A stretch of 64,000 bases of DNA. Source: Ardenticatenaceae bacterium. GTDB taxonomy: Bacteria; Chloroflexota; Anaerolineae; Promineifilales; Promineifilaceae. Both the position numbers and the translations under genes were made by a program. Within the stretch, counting starts at the first letter, position 1; each line of letters starts with the position of its first letter. Positions 35,799 through 44,627 of this stretch are shown here, piece after piece. Location: contig JACKBN010000006.1 in the NCBI GenBank assembly GCA_020634565.1, forward strand, positions 186,001 to 250,000. Reading direction: 5' to 3'. The notes under the pieces were generated by a model. The model had not been told where the DNA came from. It saw only the letters and a program-made list of their open reading frames with translations, and searched no databases.

Positions 35799-35853
35799 AT
35801 TATGAATGATTGCCTAAATCGGTGACGGGGCTGTTCTGCCTTGGTTGGCTCTC

Positions 35854-35862
35854 TGCTATAAT
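35854..35862 (+). promoter_or_regulatory. Extended -10 promoter of the lipoprotein gene
   Basis: TGCTATAAT (35854-35862) is a perfect extended -10; the -35 region 17 bases upstream (TTCTGC) is weak. The leader would be about 60 bases, with GAGGA before the GTG start. Confidence 0.55.
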
Positions 35863-35929
35863 GTGCGCTTGTGTTTTGCAATTCGTGGTAGCTAACATAT
35901 TTCTCAAGTTGTTGTAGAGGAAAATACGT

Positions 35930-37126
35930 GTGAAGAAGAGATGGTTATTGTTTGTATGTTTAAGCTTGATTTTACCGGGATTGGCGGCCTGTGGCGGTTC
36001 TCCCACATCTGTGCCGGAGCCGACGAATACGGCCGTTTCCCAAACCATCCCGCTCACGGAAACAGCTACCGACGAACCGCCAACGGCCGTTCCGGCCACA
36101 GCTACAACTGAAAGTGTGCCTACAGAAGCGGCTCCCACGGAGGCCGCCCTGTTCCCCACGCCAGAGGTTACGGCGACGCCCACCATCACGCCGACGGTGG
36201 CGATGCCTGATTACACGGTGACGATTGTGGAGCCAGCGCCCGCCACCACGCTGCTGGCCGGGCGTGAAGTCACGTTTCGTGGCGAGGTACAGCCTGCCAC
36301 CACCGACCCCCTCACGCTGACGTTGACGGTTGGGTCGTTTACGGCCGTTTCCATACAAATCACCCCCGACGGCACCAGCGGCAGCTGGGAACTCACCACC
36401 ACCCTGGCCGACGCTGCCTCCGGCCCCGGCTTGCTCACTGTCCAACTCGGTGATTTGGCGCAGGCCGAGCAGCCCAATCCCGTGGCCTTTGATAGCACCA
36501 CCGATGAACCCTATATTTCGTTGGCCAGACCAGTGGAGGGAGAAACGGCCGTAGCTGGCTATGCCTTCTTCATGCAGGGAGACAGCCGCAATCTCATCGG
36601 CGATGCCTTTACTATTGGCGTGCAAATTGATAACTGCACCAACTTCATCGCTGCCCAGAAAATTTCCCTCACCAGTGGCAGCTGGTACGGCTATGTGATT
36701 TTGCCCCAAAATACAGTGCCTGGCCCTGCCTGCGCTGTCGCCTACACGGGCGAATTTGGGGAAGACGGCTGGCGCGAGGCCATCATTCCTATCCAGCTGC
36801 GCGCCAACGACGATCCGCAAGCGGTGGTGCTGAACCTGGGTAACCCCGGTGAGCTTACCTTCAATTTGGGACAAGATACCAACCTGTTTGGCGTCGCCAT
36901 TAACGTCCCCGAGAATGCCGTAGACATTATGCTGGAGCTAGATGCCGTTTCCGGCGATGGCCCACTGATTACCTCTGGCAAAGCCTTTGCTGATCATTTC
37001 GGCTTCTGGTCTATTGACCTGGATGTGCCAGACGATGCGCCAACCGGTTCTGCCCTGCTCACGATCTCCGCTGGTGAAGGTGACAATTACCAGGAAATTC
37101 GTTTGCCGGTCACCGTTTCCCCTTAA
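35930..37126 (+). CDS. Lipoprotein with Thr/Pro-rich linker and Gmad2-like Ig domains
   Basis: A 398-residue lipoprotein starting at a GTG with GAGGAAAA upstream. The lipobox is LPGLAAC (Cys near residue 21). Residues 25-95 are a low-complexity Thr/Pro/Ala/Val linker that reaches through the wall; three ACGGCCGT copies fall in or near it and encode Thr-Ala-Val. Then come three beta-sandwich units, including ISLARPVEGETAVAGYAFFMQGDSRN, which resembles the Gmad2 Ig-like domain of sporulation and germination proteins. Exact role unknown; probably an extracellular binding protein. Confidence 0.75.
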   Translation: MKKRWLLFVCLSLILPGLAACGGSPTSVPEPTNTAVSQTIPLTETATDEPPTAVPATATTESVPTEAAPTEAALFPTPEVTATPTITPTVAMPDYTVTIVEPAPATTLLAGREVTFRGEVQPATTDPLTLTLTVGSFTAVSIQITPDGTSGSWELTTTLADAASGPGLLTVQLGDLAQAEQPNPVAFDSTTDEPYISLARPVEGETAVAGYAFFMQGDSRNLIGDAFTIGVQIDNCTNFIAAQKISLTSGSWYGYVILPQNTVPGPACAVAYTGEFGEDGWREAIIPIQLRANDDPQAVVLNLGNPGELTFNLGQDTNLFGVAINVPENAVDIMLELDAVSGDGPLITSGKAFADHFGFWSIDLDVPDDAPTGSALLTISAGEGDNYQEIRLPVTVSP

Positions 37127-37158
37127 GCTCGATAATCGTTTATTAGATTTATGGTTGA

Positions 37159-37200
37159 TGAACACTGATTTTGCCTTGAAATCAGTGTTCATTTGTATTT
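37159..37200 (+). terminator. 13-bp hairpin terminator after the Gmad2-like lipoprotein
   Basis: Perfect 13-bp arms TGAACACTGATTT and AAATCAGTGTTCA (37159-37171, 37179-37191) with a 7-base loop and T-rich tail. Confidence 0.8.
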
Positions 37201-37305
37201 TTCCCCTGCTGTAAGCATCTCATAAGAATTTATTTAGAAAAAGATCATAAGATTAGAGATAATTGCATACTCAAACAAAAACAATTATTTGACCGAGGAA
37301 GAAGC

Positions 37306-38331
37306 ATGTTAATCAAAAAACGCACGGGAATTGAGATTCCATCATCAGAAATTACGCCCAAATCTGTTTACCTTTCGCGCCGTCAGTTCATGCGCGGGGC
37401 GGCGCTAAGCACCGCGGCCGTCGCGGCTGGCGGGCTGCTGGCTGCCTGTGGGGCCTCAGAAACTGAGCCTACAGAAGCTGTCAGCACAAATATCGCCACG
37501 GGCAGTTCGGCGGAAGAAAGCTTCATTCAGGAAGCCATGCCCGGACCGGTTAGCACGACCACCGATGAATTAGGCGATCCGTTGAATTCGTTTGAGGAAA
37601 TTACCAACTACAATAATTATTACGAATTCACCACCGACAAAGAGCGCGTGGCCACGCTGGCCAAAGATTTCCCCACCGCGCCCTGGCAGGTAGAAGTTGG
37701 TGGGTTGGTCAACAAGCCTAAAACCTTTGGTCTGGAAGATTTGTTGGCGTTTGAGCAAGAAGAGCGCATTTACCGGCTGCGCTGTGTGGAAGCCTGGTCG
37801 ATGGTTATCCCCTGGGTTGGGTTCCCGCTGTCCAAGCTGCTGAACGAAGTAGAGCCAACCTCAGCGGCGAAGTATGTTCGCTTTGAAACAATTGAGGATC
37901 GCGAAAACATGCCGGGCTTGAGCCGTGGGCTTTTCCCCTGGCCTTATGTGGAAGGGCTGCGCCTGGATGAGGCGATGAACGACCTGGCGATTTTGAGCAC
38001 GGGTTTATACGGTGAGCCGCTGCTGCCACAAAGCGGTGCCCCGATTCGGCTGGTGGTGCCCTGGAAATATGGCTTCAAGAGCATCAAATCAATTGTGAAG
38101 ATTGATTTGGTGGACACGATGCCGCAATCTTTGTGGATGCGGGCTGCACCAAATGAGTATGGCTTTTTTGCCACGGTGAACCCAAATGTGGATCATCCCC
38201 GGTGGTCGCAGGCCACAGAGCGGCGCATTGGCGAGTTTGGTCGCCGTGAGACGCTGATGTTTAATGGCTATGCTGACCAGGTGGCCCACCTGTACGACGA
38301 TCCCAATTACGACACGACGCAATCCAGTTAA
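37306..38331 (+). CDS. msrP: Protein-methionine-sulfoxide reductase catalytic subunit MsrP
   Basis: A 341-residue molybdopterin enzyme of the YedY/MsrP family, which reduces methionine sulfoxide in exported proteins. The Tat signal is SRRQFMRGAALS with a hydrophobic core ending LLAACGA, so a lipobox follows the Tat motif and the enzyme may be membrane-tethered. The molybdenum-ligand Cys is in RLRCVEAWSMVIPW (about residue 147). The N-terminal residues IPSSEITPKSVYLSRRQF are typical of the family. GAGGAAG precedes the ATG. The heme partner gene msrQ follows after 33 bases. Confidence 0.93.
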   Translation: MLIKKRTGIEIPSSEITPKSVYLSRRQFMRGAALSTAAVAAGGLLAACGASETEPTEAVSTNIATGSSAEESFIQEAMPGPVSTTTDELGDPLNSFEEITNYNNYYEFTTDKERVATLAKDFPTAPWQVEVGGLVNKPKTFGLEDLLAFEQEERIYRLRCVEAWSMVIPWVGFPLSKLLNEVEPTSAAKYVRFETIEDRENMPGLSRGLFPWPYVEGLRLDEAMNDLAILSTGLYGEPLLPQSGAPIRLVVPWKYGFKSIKSIVKIDLVDTMPQSLWMRAAPNEYGFFATVNPNVDHPRWSQATERRIGEFGRRETLMFNGYADQVAHLYDDPNYDTTQSS

Positions 38332-38364
38332 GTAAGTAACTTCGTGACGAAAGAGAGTAAGCAA

Positions 38365-39072
38365 ATGTCTGTGATTTCTGGCCAGGATACGGCCGTTTCT
38401 CCAAGCTCAACGCAAGCTGTTTCCACCCAACCCAAACGCCGCGACCGCAAAAAAACGGCGAAACGACTCACCTGGATTACCCATCTGGGTGCTTGGGTGC
38501 CGCTGGCAGTACTGATTGGTGAATATTTCACCAACAACCTGGGCATCGACCCCGTGCGCGAGATTTTGTTCCACACGGGCACCACGGCGCTGGTGTTACT
38601 GGTGTTGTCGCTGGCGGTGACCCCCGTGAATATTATTTTTGGCTGGAAGCAGGTGATTCCGTTGAGACGGCCGTTGGGCCTCTACGCCTTCATGTACGTT
38701 TCTTTGCACCTGCTCACCTTCGTCTGGTTGGATTACGCCTTTGACCTGAGCTTTATTCTCGACGGCATCGTTGAGCAGCCGTTTGTGCTGGTGGGAACGG
38801 TCGCTTTCTTGCTGCTCGTTCCATTGGCTATCACCTCGACCAAAGGATGGCAAAAGCGGCTGGGTAAGCGCTGGAAAACGCTGCACAAGCTTAGCTATCT
38901 CATTATCATTTTGGCGCTGATTCACTTTATCTGGCTGGTGAAAAATGTCTACATCGAGCCGGGCATTTACGCGGCCATTGTCGGCCTGCTCTTTTTGGCC
39001 CGCTGGAACCCGGTCAAACAAAAGCTCCTCCGCTGGCAGCGCCAAATCCGCACGCGCCTCAAAAGCCGCTAA
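38365..39072 (+). CDS. msrQ: Heme-binding membrane subunit MsrQ
   Basis: A 235-residue integral membrane protein of the ferric-reductase-like YedZ/MsrQ family, which passes electrons from the quinone pool or flavin to MsrP. Six transmembrane segments are visible. Heme-ligand His residues are in EILFHTGTTALVL, MYVSLHLLTFVW and LHKLSYLIIILALIHFIWL. A 40-residue polar N-terminus precedes the first helix. I use the ATG at 38365; a GTG at 38344 is also possible. It is the second gene of the msrPQ operon and is followed by two terminators. Confidence 0.92.
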   Translation: MSVISGQDTAVSPSSTQAVSTQPKRRDRKKTAKRLTWITHLGAWVPLAVLIGEYFTNNLGIDPVREILFHTGTTALVLLVLSLAVTPVNIIFGWKQVIPLRRPLGLYAFMYVSLHLLTFVWLDYAFDLSFILDGIVEQPFVLVGTVAFLLLVPLAITSTKGWQKRLGKRWKTLHKLSYLIIILALIHFIWLVKNVYIEPGIYAAIVGLLFLARWNPVKQKLLRWQRQIRTRLKSR

Positions 39073-39080
39073 CTGCAATA

Positions 39081-39158
39081 GGACGCGGATGAACGCAGAT
39101 GACGCGGATAAAGATAAAAAATCAGCGTTTATCTGCGTTCATCCGCGTCCCATTTTTT
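39081..39158 (+). repeat. 20-bp-arm hairpin built from GACGCGGATGAACGCAGAT words
   Basis: Perfect 20-bp arms (39081-39100 and 39131-39150) enclose 30 bases that contain a further GACGCGGAT word, followed by CATTTTTT. It may end msrPQ transcription. It is the longest perfect inverted repeat in the window and part of the word-hairpin set. Confidence 0.85.
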
Positions 39159-39184
39159 CAAATCAAAACGAAACTATCTGATTG

Positions 39185-39211
39185 AGCCCGGCAGCAACGC
39201 CGGGCTTTTTT
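39185..39211 (+). terminator. Rho-independent terminator after msrPQ
   Basis: AGCCCGGC (39185-39192), loop AGCAAC, GCCGGGCT (39199-39206), then a T6 tract. Confidence 0.9.
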
Positions 39212-39294
39212 GTGCCTGTAGCGTGTGGATTTCGGTGGGGAGTTGTAACCGTTTTGGCACAACGGCCGTTCCCTACTTCTGCTACAATTTTGGT

Positions 39295-40011
39295 ATGACT
39301 GCCCAACTTACCCTGCTGCTGGCCGACGATGAAGCGGCTATCACCGATAACCTAGCCCCCTTTTTAGAGCGCAGCGGTTTCATTGTGCACGTCGCCGCCG
39401 ACGGTGAAGCGGCGTTGGCGCAAATGCAACAAGCTGCCCCCGACCTGATCATTTTGGACGTGTTGATGCCCCGGCTGGACGGTCGTGCCGTGCTGCGGCA
39501 GCTGCGCCAGCAGGGGGATTGGACGCCTGTCATTTTGCTAACGCAGGTGGGTGAGGCGTTTGAGCGGGCTATGGCGCTGGAAGAAGGGGCGGACGATTAC
39601 CTGAACAAACCGTTCGATCCACATGAGCTGGTGGCGCGCATTCGGGCGGTTTTGCGACGGGCGCGGCCAGGGGAACGGCCGTTAACCGCCACCCAAAAAC
39701 TGCTCAGCCACAATCTCACCTTCGACCGCCTTACGCGCCGTGCCTGGCTGGGCGACGACGAAATCCACCTCACGCCCAAGGCGCTGACGCTGCTGGAATA
39801 TTTGATGACCCATCCCGATGAGCTGGTGAGCCGCGAACGGCTGCTGGACAGCGTTTGGGGCTGGGCCTACCCGGCCGGCACGCGCACCGTCGATTCCCGC
39901 ATTGCCGAACTGCGCCGCGCCCTCGGCGACGACGCCAGCGATCCGCAGTTTATCGAGACGGTGCCGGGGCAGGGGTACCGCTTTGTGGCTCCGGTGAAGG
40001 GGGCGGCATGA
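39295..40011 (+). CDS. OmpR-family response regulator
   Basis: A 238-residue receiver plus winged-helix regulator. The acidic pair is LLADDEAAI, the phosphoacceptor lies in LIILDVLMPRLDG (about 54) and Lys in YLNKPFDPHEL. The DNA-binding domain ends GQGYRFVAPV. The frame is open upstream, but family length and start favour the ATG at 39295. TACAAT ends 7 bases before it, so the mRNA may be leaderless. The histidine kinase gene overlaps its stop as ATGA, so this is a cognate pair. Confidence 0.93.
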   Translation: MTAQLTLLLADDEAAITDNLAPFLERSGFIVHVAADGEAALAQMQQAAPDLIILDVLMPRLDGRAVLRQLRQQGDWTPVILLTQVGEAFERAMALEEGADDYLNKPFDPHELVARIRAVLRRARPGERPLTATQKLLSHNLTFDRLTRRAWLGDDEIHLTPKALTLLEYLMTHPDELVSRERLLDSVWGWAYPAGTRTVDSRIAELRRALGDDASDPQFIETVPGQGYRFVAPVKGAA

Positions 40012-40916
40012 AGCCAAAGCTGTGGCTGGGCGGCGCGCTGCCGCTCATTTTTGGGCTACTGCTGGCGCTGTTGTTTGGCCAAACCAGCTTGCCCAATCCG
40101 GTGCTTTATTTGCGGATTAGCTTGAGTACGGCCGTTCTCCTCACCGGCCTCATCACCACCCTATTGCTAACCGGCGCGCTCTGGCAGCATTTTAGCCAGC
40201 AGGATCAGTTGGTCCAGCAAAAGTCGGCTCTGCGCACCGCCGCCGCTGAAGATCGCCGCCGCTTTTTGCAGCGGCTGGACCACGAGCTAAAAAATCCGCT
40301 GATGGCGATGCGGGCCGGGCTGGCCAACGTGAGCAACGGGCACGACGAGGCTACGCGGCAGGCGTTGGCCTCCATCGAGGCGCAAACGGTGCGCCTGAGC
40401 CAGCTCACCGCCGATTTGCGCAAGATTGCCGAACTGGAAACACGGCCGTTGGAACTGTCTCCCGTCGAGATGGGGCCGCTGCTGGCCGAAGTGTTTGAAC
40501 TGGCCCAGGATCATCCCGGCAGCGCAGGGCGCAAGCTGACGCTGACGGTGCCGCAAGCGCCGTGGCCGCTGCCGCCCGTGCCCGGCGACCGCGACCTGCT
40601 CTTTTTGGCCATCTACAACCTGCTGGAAAATGCGCTTAAGTATACGGCCGTTCCCGATGCCATCGAACTACGTGCCAGGGAAGACGGCCGTTTTGTCACC
40701 GTGGAAGTGGCGGATACCGGTCCCGGCATCGCCGCCGCTGACCAGCCGTACATTTGGGAAGAGCTGTATCGAGGGGAAGCGGCTCGGGGTGCGCCGGGCA
40801 GCGGGTTGGGGCTGGCGCTGGTGCAGGCGATTGTGGCCCGGCACGGGGGCGAAGTGGCGCTTTCCAGCCGTCCAGGGCAGGGAACCCTGGTGATTTTGCG
40901 CTTGCCCATCGCTTAA
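40008..40916 (+). CDS. Sensor histidine kinase
   Basis: A 302-residue kinase with two transmembrane helices (residues 5-22 and 35-58) and almost no periplasmic sensor, so it probably senses within the membrane or cytosol. HisKA has the phosphoacceptor His in RLDHELKNPLMAMR (about residue 90). HATPase_c has the N box NLLENALKY, G1 DTGPGI and G2 GSGLGLALV. It starts within the response-regulator stop codon (ATGA). It phosphorylates that regulator; the regulon is unknown. Confidence 0.93.
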   Translation: MKPKLWLGGALPLIFGLLLALLFGQTSLPNPVLYLRISLSTAVLLTGLITTLLLTGALWQHFSQQDQLVQQKSALRTAAAEDRRRFLQRLDHELKNPLMAMRAGLANVSNGHDEATRQALASIEAQTVRLSQLTADLRKIAELETRPLELSPVEMGPLLAEVFELAQDHPGSAGRKLTLTVPQAPWPLPPVPGDRDLLFLAIYNLLENALKYTAVPDAIELRAREDGRFVTVEVADTGPGIAAADQPYIWEELYRGEAARGAPGSGLGLALVQAIVARHGGEVALSSRPGQGTLVILRLPIA

Positions 40917-41024
40917 TGTAACAAATCTGTCACACCTTCTGCCGAATTGATTACCGGCGTGCCATACGGCCGTTACACCCATTTGCTATGCTAACAATTG
41001 AATACGTTTTGTGTGGAGGTTGTT

Positions 41025-42158
41025 ATGTTTTACCTGAAAAAGAAATCAATACTCTGGCTGTTACTTACCCTGTCTTTGGTAGCTGTTGTGGGATTGGCCG
41101 CTTGCGGCGAGCTGGAATTTGGCGTGGAGACCAAGGTTAGCAGCGGTCGTCCCGAAGTGACGGTGGTTACCACGACTGTTGCCGAAGTTCCTGAAGGCAT
41201 GGTGCTGGTTACGGTTACACCGTCTGCCCAAGCCACAACGATTGATGCGGCAACGGTGACGCCAACGGTCGCTGCCAGCGAAACGCCCACAAGCACAGCC
41301 ACCACCACGCCTACCCCTACCAGTGCAGCAACGGCAGCCGCAACGGCCGTACAAGCGGTTCCCACGCGGCAGCCCGTTTGGCCTACCAATACGCCCACGT
41401 TTACTCCCACTCCCTCCTGGGCTCAGGTCCTGGTTTCTCCGGTTGTTTCAGACATCGTTTGGCCTGGAAACAGCGTCACCGTGGACTATGAAGTGCGGGG
41501 TAATTCGGCCGCTTTGTGTTTGGCACAGCCTTTTACTCAGGATTTTACCTGTTACAGCGTGCCCACTGTTGGTCCCTACACCGTGGATATTGCCGCTTCT
41601 ACTCGGACAAACTTGCAGTTAGAAATACGCGCCTTTAGTGATGAGGGCCAGGCAGTAGGCACGACTGCTTTGCTGCTTTACTGTGATGAGGATGCCTGGT
41701 TTTTCAGTGGGCCACCCACCACCTGCCCGGCCAGCGAACCCCGGCAAACGGCCGCTGCTTATCAGCAGTTTGAACATGGGCTGATGCTCTGGTTGCAAGA
41801 GGGCCTATGGTGGGATTCCGGCAGCGCCATCTACATACTCTACGATGATCAAAATCAATATTTTGAGGCTTACCCGGAAGCGTCCTTGCCAAACCCTAAC
41901 GCACCGACGCCGAACATTGAATACGATCCGCCTGAAGGGCTGTTGGTGCCGGAATCCGGCTTTGGGCTGCTTTGGCGAGAGTACACCTGGATTCGTCAGC
42001 GTTTGGGCTGGGCAACTGCCCCCGAAGAGGGGTTTACCACCACAGCGCAGCGCGAATTCCTCCAGGATGCCGACAATCTCTATTTGCTGGATAGCGAAAA
42101 CCGATTGCTTGTTTTGCAGCTTTATACGGGTACTTGGGCCGAACGCAGCCAGCCGTGA
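41025..42158 (+). CDS. Lipoprotein with Thr-rich linker
   Basis: A 377-residue lipoprotein. The lipobox is VVGLAAC (Cys near 22). Residues 50-135 are Thr/Ala/Pro-rich. Residues 140-250 form a beta-sandwich (VVSDIVWPGNSVTVDYEVRG) containing four Cys. The C-terminal 130 residues (YQQFEHGLMLWLQEGLWW ... FGLLWREYTWIRQRLGWATAPEEGF) resemble the LGFP-like or Chloroflexota extracellular repeats that describe short motifs around Leu-Gly-Trp. GGAGG lies 7 bases before the ATG. It is next to the two-component system but no link is shown. Function unknown. Confidence 0.75.
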   Translation: MFYLKKKSILWLLLTLSLVAVVGLAACGELEFGVETKVSSGRPEVTVVTTTVAEVPEGMVLVTVTPSAQATTIDAATVTPTVAASETPTSTATTTPTPTSAATAAATAVQAVPTRQPVWPTNTPTFTPTPSWAQVLVSPVVSDIVWPGNSVTVDYEVRGNSAALCLAQPFTQDFTCYSVPTVGPYTVDIAASTRTNLQLEIRAFSDEGQAVGTTALLLYCDEDAWFFSGPPTTCPASEPRQTAAAYQQFEHGLMLWLQEGLWWDSGSAIYILYDDQNQYFEAYPEASLPNPNAPTPNIEYDPPEGLLVPESGFGLLWREYTWIRQRLGWATAPEEGFTTTAQREFLQDADNLYLLDSENRLLVLQLYTGTWAERSQP

Positions 42159-42268
42159 ACTAGGCGTGAATAAGAAAAAGGGGGTGTTACAAACGGCCGT
42201 TTCCACACGACAACTTGATACAGAACTATGAAAACTATGTAGTGTGTCTATTGTATAGGAGGCAAATC

Positions 42269-43564
42269 ATGTACCGTAAATTAATGATACTGTTGGCTTT
42301 ATTTATTGGCTTGCTGGTGTTTCAGCAAACCGCCCTGGCCCAAGATGTTCCTACTGGCCAGCATACCGACTCGGTTTGGCAAGTTTCGTATTGGAATAAC
42401 AAAACCTTGGGTGGGAACCCGATTGTCCAAACGGCCGAATCGAACATCGATTGGGATTGGGGCACTGGCGGCCCAAATGGCTTACCCGCAGACGGATTTT
42501 CCGCGCGTTGGGCTAAGTACATTGATGTAACGGGTGGCACCTACCGCTTCTCCGCTACGGCCGACGACGGCATCCGCGTTTATGTGGACGGCAACCGCAT
42601 CATCAACGAATGGAGCGATCATCCGGCCCAAAACTTTATCGCTGATGTCACCTTGTCATCTGGGCATCATGAAGTTGTGGTTGAATATTACGAAAATGGC
42701 GGCTTTGCGCTGGCCCAATTCAGCTGGGGACCAAAGCCCAACGACATCGTCAACTGGCGCGGTGAATACTTCCTTAACCGGACGCTGACTGGCCCGCCCA
42801 TCCTGGTGCGTGATGATGCCAACATCAATTTCAACTGGGGCTACGGTGTTGTGGCGCACGGCATGTCAGACGATAACTTCTCAGCACGCTGGACGCGAAC
42901 CGTGAACTTCCCGGCTGGTAACTACCGTTTCACCACCACTGGTGATGATGGAGTGCGGCTCTGGGTGAACGGACACCTGCTCATCGACAAATGGTTTGAC
43001 CAATCAGCTTCAACGTATTCCGACGTCATTCATCTGTCTGGGGATGTGCCGATTAAGATGGAGTATTATGAGCATGGTGGTTTGGCTGTGGCTCAACTGA
43101 GCTGGACTTTGGACAATGGCAATCCGCCACCGCCGCCCAGCGGCTCCGTCGTCATCGACAACAGCAGCCCTGGCTTTGTGACGGGCGGCACCGCTTCTTC
43201 CTGGCGCTCCTCAACGGTTGGCTACAACAGCGGCATGATCTGGACCTACAACAATGATTATGCACGGGGCAACTACAATTGGGCGCGCTGGTATCCGTCT
43301 TTGGCGGCTGGCCGGTATGAAGTTTTTGTCTTCATCCCCTCGCAAAATGCTACCACAACGGCCGCTCGCTACTGGGTATCGCACCGGGATGGCTTTACCT
43401 TGAAGATTGTCAATCAGCTGGCCTACAGCGATCAATGGGTGTCGTTGGGCACGTACTGGTTCCGGGGCAGCAGCAGCGACTACGTTTCCCTGTCTGATGT
43501 GACGGGCGAGAAGTACCTCTCACGCATCGTTGGTTTTGATGCCGTGAAGTGGGAAAGTCGTTAA
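42269..43564 (+). CDS. Secreted protein with two PA14-like domains and a golvesin-type C-terminal domain
   Basis: A 431-residue secreted protein. The signal peptide ends near ALAQD (residue 26). Two tandem PA14-like carbohydrate-binding domains follow: WQVSYWNNKTLGG ... ADDGIRVYVDGNRIINEW ... HHEVVVEYYENGG, and its close copy WRGEYFLNRTLTG ... GDDGVRLWVNGHLLIDKW ... KMEYYEHGG. The C-terminal 140 residues (VVIDNSSPGFVTGG ... VSLSDVTGE ... VGFDAVKW) match the golvesin/xanthan-lyase-type binding domain. AGGAGG lies 7 bases before the ATG. It probably binds surface or environmental glycans. Confidence 0.85.
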   Translation: MYRKLMILLALFIGLLVFQQTALAQDVPTGQHTDSVWQVSYWNNKTLGGNPIVQTAESNIDWDWGTGGPNGLPADGFSARWAKYIDVTGGTYRFSATADDGIRVYVDGNRIINEWSDHPAQNFIADVTLSSGHHEVVVEYYENGGFALAQFSWGPKPNDIVNWRGEYFLNRTLTGPPILVRDDANINFNWGYGVVAHGMSDDNFSARWTRTVNFPAGNYRFTTTGDDGVRLWVNGHLLIDKWFDQSASTYSDVIHLSGDVPIKMEYYEHGGLAVAQLSWTLDNGNPPPPPSGSVVIDNSSPGFVTGGTASSWRSSTVGYNSGMIWTYNNDYARGNYNWARWYPSLAAGRYEVFVFIPSQNATTTAARYWVSHRDGFTLKIVNQLAYSDQWVSLGTYWFRGSSSDYVSLSDVTGEKYLSRIVGFDAVKWESR

Positions 43565-43597
43565 CGGCCGTTCCCGTTTGATTGTTTGGTAGTTGTT

Positions 43598-43637
43598 AGC
43601 CCCTTACGCAGCAGAACGCGTAAGGGGCTTTTGTTTT
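43598..43637. terminator. Bidirectional terminator between convergent genes
   Basis: Perfect 12-bp arms AGCCCCTTACGC and GCGTAAGGGGCT (43598-43609, 43618-43629) with an 8-base loop and TTTGTTTT. It separates the PA14 gene from the converging lipoprotein gene. Confidence 0.85.
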
Positions 43638-43639
43638 GG

Positions 43640-44425
43640 TTAAGGACGGGGCAGCGTGGCTGCCTCAGCTACCATGGCTTCGCTGCGTGGATAGGCCCAT
43701 CCCAAAAAGTTGATGATTGCCTGGGTGGTTTCTACGGTTAACTGACCACCCTGGCCACTGCATAACGGCCGTATCTCCGTGGTAATATTCACAATCTGGT
43801 TCAGCATCGAACGGTATTCAGCATACAGAGGCTGCCAATCAGCCGGTACGTTCGTGAAACCCGGCGCTTCTAGAATCCAGAGCATGGTCCAGCCGTTAAA
43901 TGTTCCACAGTCACCCGGCTTTCCCGTTTGGGCAAATAAACCCATCTCGCTGTTAAAGCTGCGAAATGAATCGCGGACCAGGCCCAGATAGCGGGTAAAG
44001 GTATCTGCATCAAAGGCTTGGATCGGCGTCTCTGGAAAGACCGGGGCAGAAATGGGAGCGGCGGTGGGCGGTACGGCCGTTGGCGGAACCGCGGTGGGGG
44101 GAATGGGCGTCGCCGTCGGTGTATTGGTTGGCAGCGGTGTTTCGGTAGCTGTGGCTGTTGGCTCCGGGGTGTCGGTCGGCCCTGGCGTATCGGTTGGCAC
44201 AGGTGTAGGTGTGTTTGTCACCGTGGCCGTAGGGGGAATGGGGGTGTCGCTGGGAACGGCCGTTGGTTCTGCTGTCGGTTCATCGGTTGGAATTTCGGCT
44301 GCGGCTTCAGCCACCGTGTCCGGCGTCGGCGTTGGCGCAGGTTCTTCTGTGTTGCAGGCAGTCAAAATTATTAGACAGATAAGTAGACATAAAATCGAAA
44401 CGACTCTCTTGGGTAAGCTGTTCAT
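43640..44425 (-). CDS. Lipoprotein with long Thr/Pro linker
   Basis: A 261-residue lipoprotein. The lipobox is IILTAC (Cys near 24). Residues 30-125 are almost pure Thr/Pro/Ala/Glu repeats (PTDTPGPTDTPEPTATAT), a wall-spanning linker. The remaining 130 residues are a helical domain with four Cys-free motifs (FTRYLGLVRDSFRSFNSEMG, WTMLWILEAPGFTNVPADW). Two ATGs lie next to GGAGG; I chose 44425, with 44428 an alternative. No family recognised for the helical domain. Confidence 0.7.
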   Translation of the reverse strand: MNSLPKRVVSILCLLICLIILTACNTEEPAPTPTPDTVAEAAAEIPTDEPTAEPTAVPSDTPIPPTATVTNTPTPVPTDTPGPTDTPEPTATATETPLPTNTPTATPIPPTAVPPTAVPPTAAPISAPVFPETPIQAFDADTFTRYLGLVRDSFRSFNSEMGLFAQTGKPGDCGTFNGWTMLWILEAPGFTNVPADWQPLYAEYRSMLNQIVNITTEIRPLCSGQGGQLTVETTQAIINFLGWAYPRSEAMVAEAATLPRP

Positions 44426-44565
44426 CATTCCTCCAAACTGGCATTGCAAAAAAATAAATCAGGCTACAGCTTAAAATGGCGGCACTCAGCTTTCAAGTGT
44501 AGAAAAGGACGCGAAATGTGTGATGAAATACCCTGATCCGGTATTTACAAACTGGCCTAAGCAAA

Positions 44566-44594
44566 AGGCGAGCGGGTAGGGAGCCCACTCGCCT
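44566..44594 (-). terminator. Terminator after the SPFH gene
   Basis: Twelve-base arms with two mismatches (AGGCGAG core, 44566-44577 and 44583-44594) and TTTT on the minus-strand side. Confidence 0.7.
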
Positions 44595-44627
44595 TCTAAA
44601 CTGGTACGAGAGAAACCAGGTTATGCG

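Noticed and set aside
40998..44450. Thr/Pro-rich repetitive stretches of the lipoprotein genes as tandem DNA repeats.
   Set aside because: They are ordinary wall-spanning linkers whose DNA repetition follows from the amino-acid bias.
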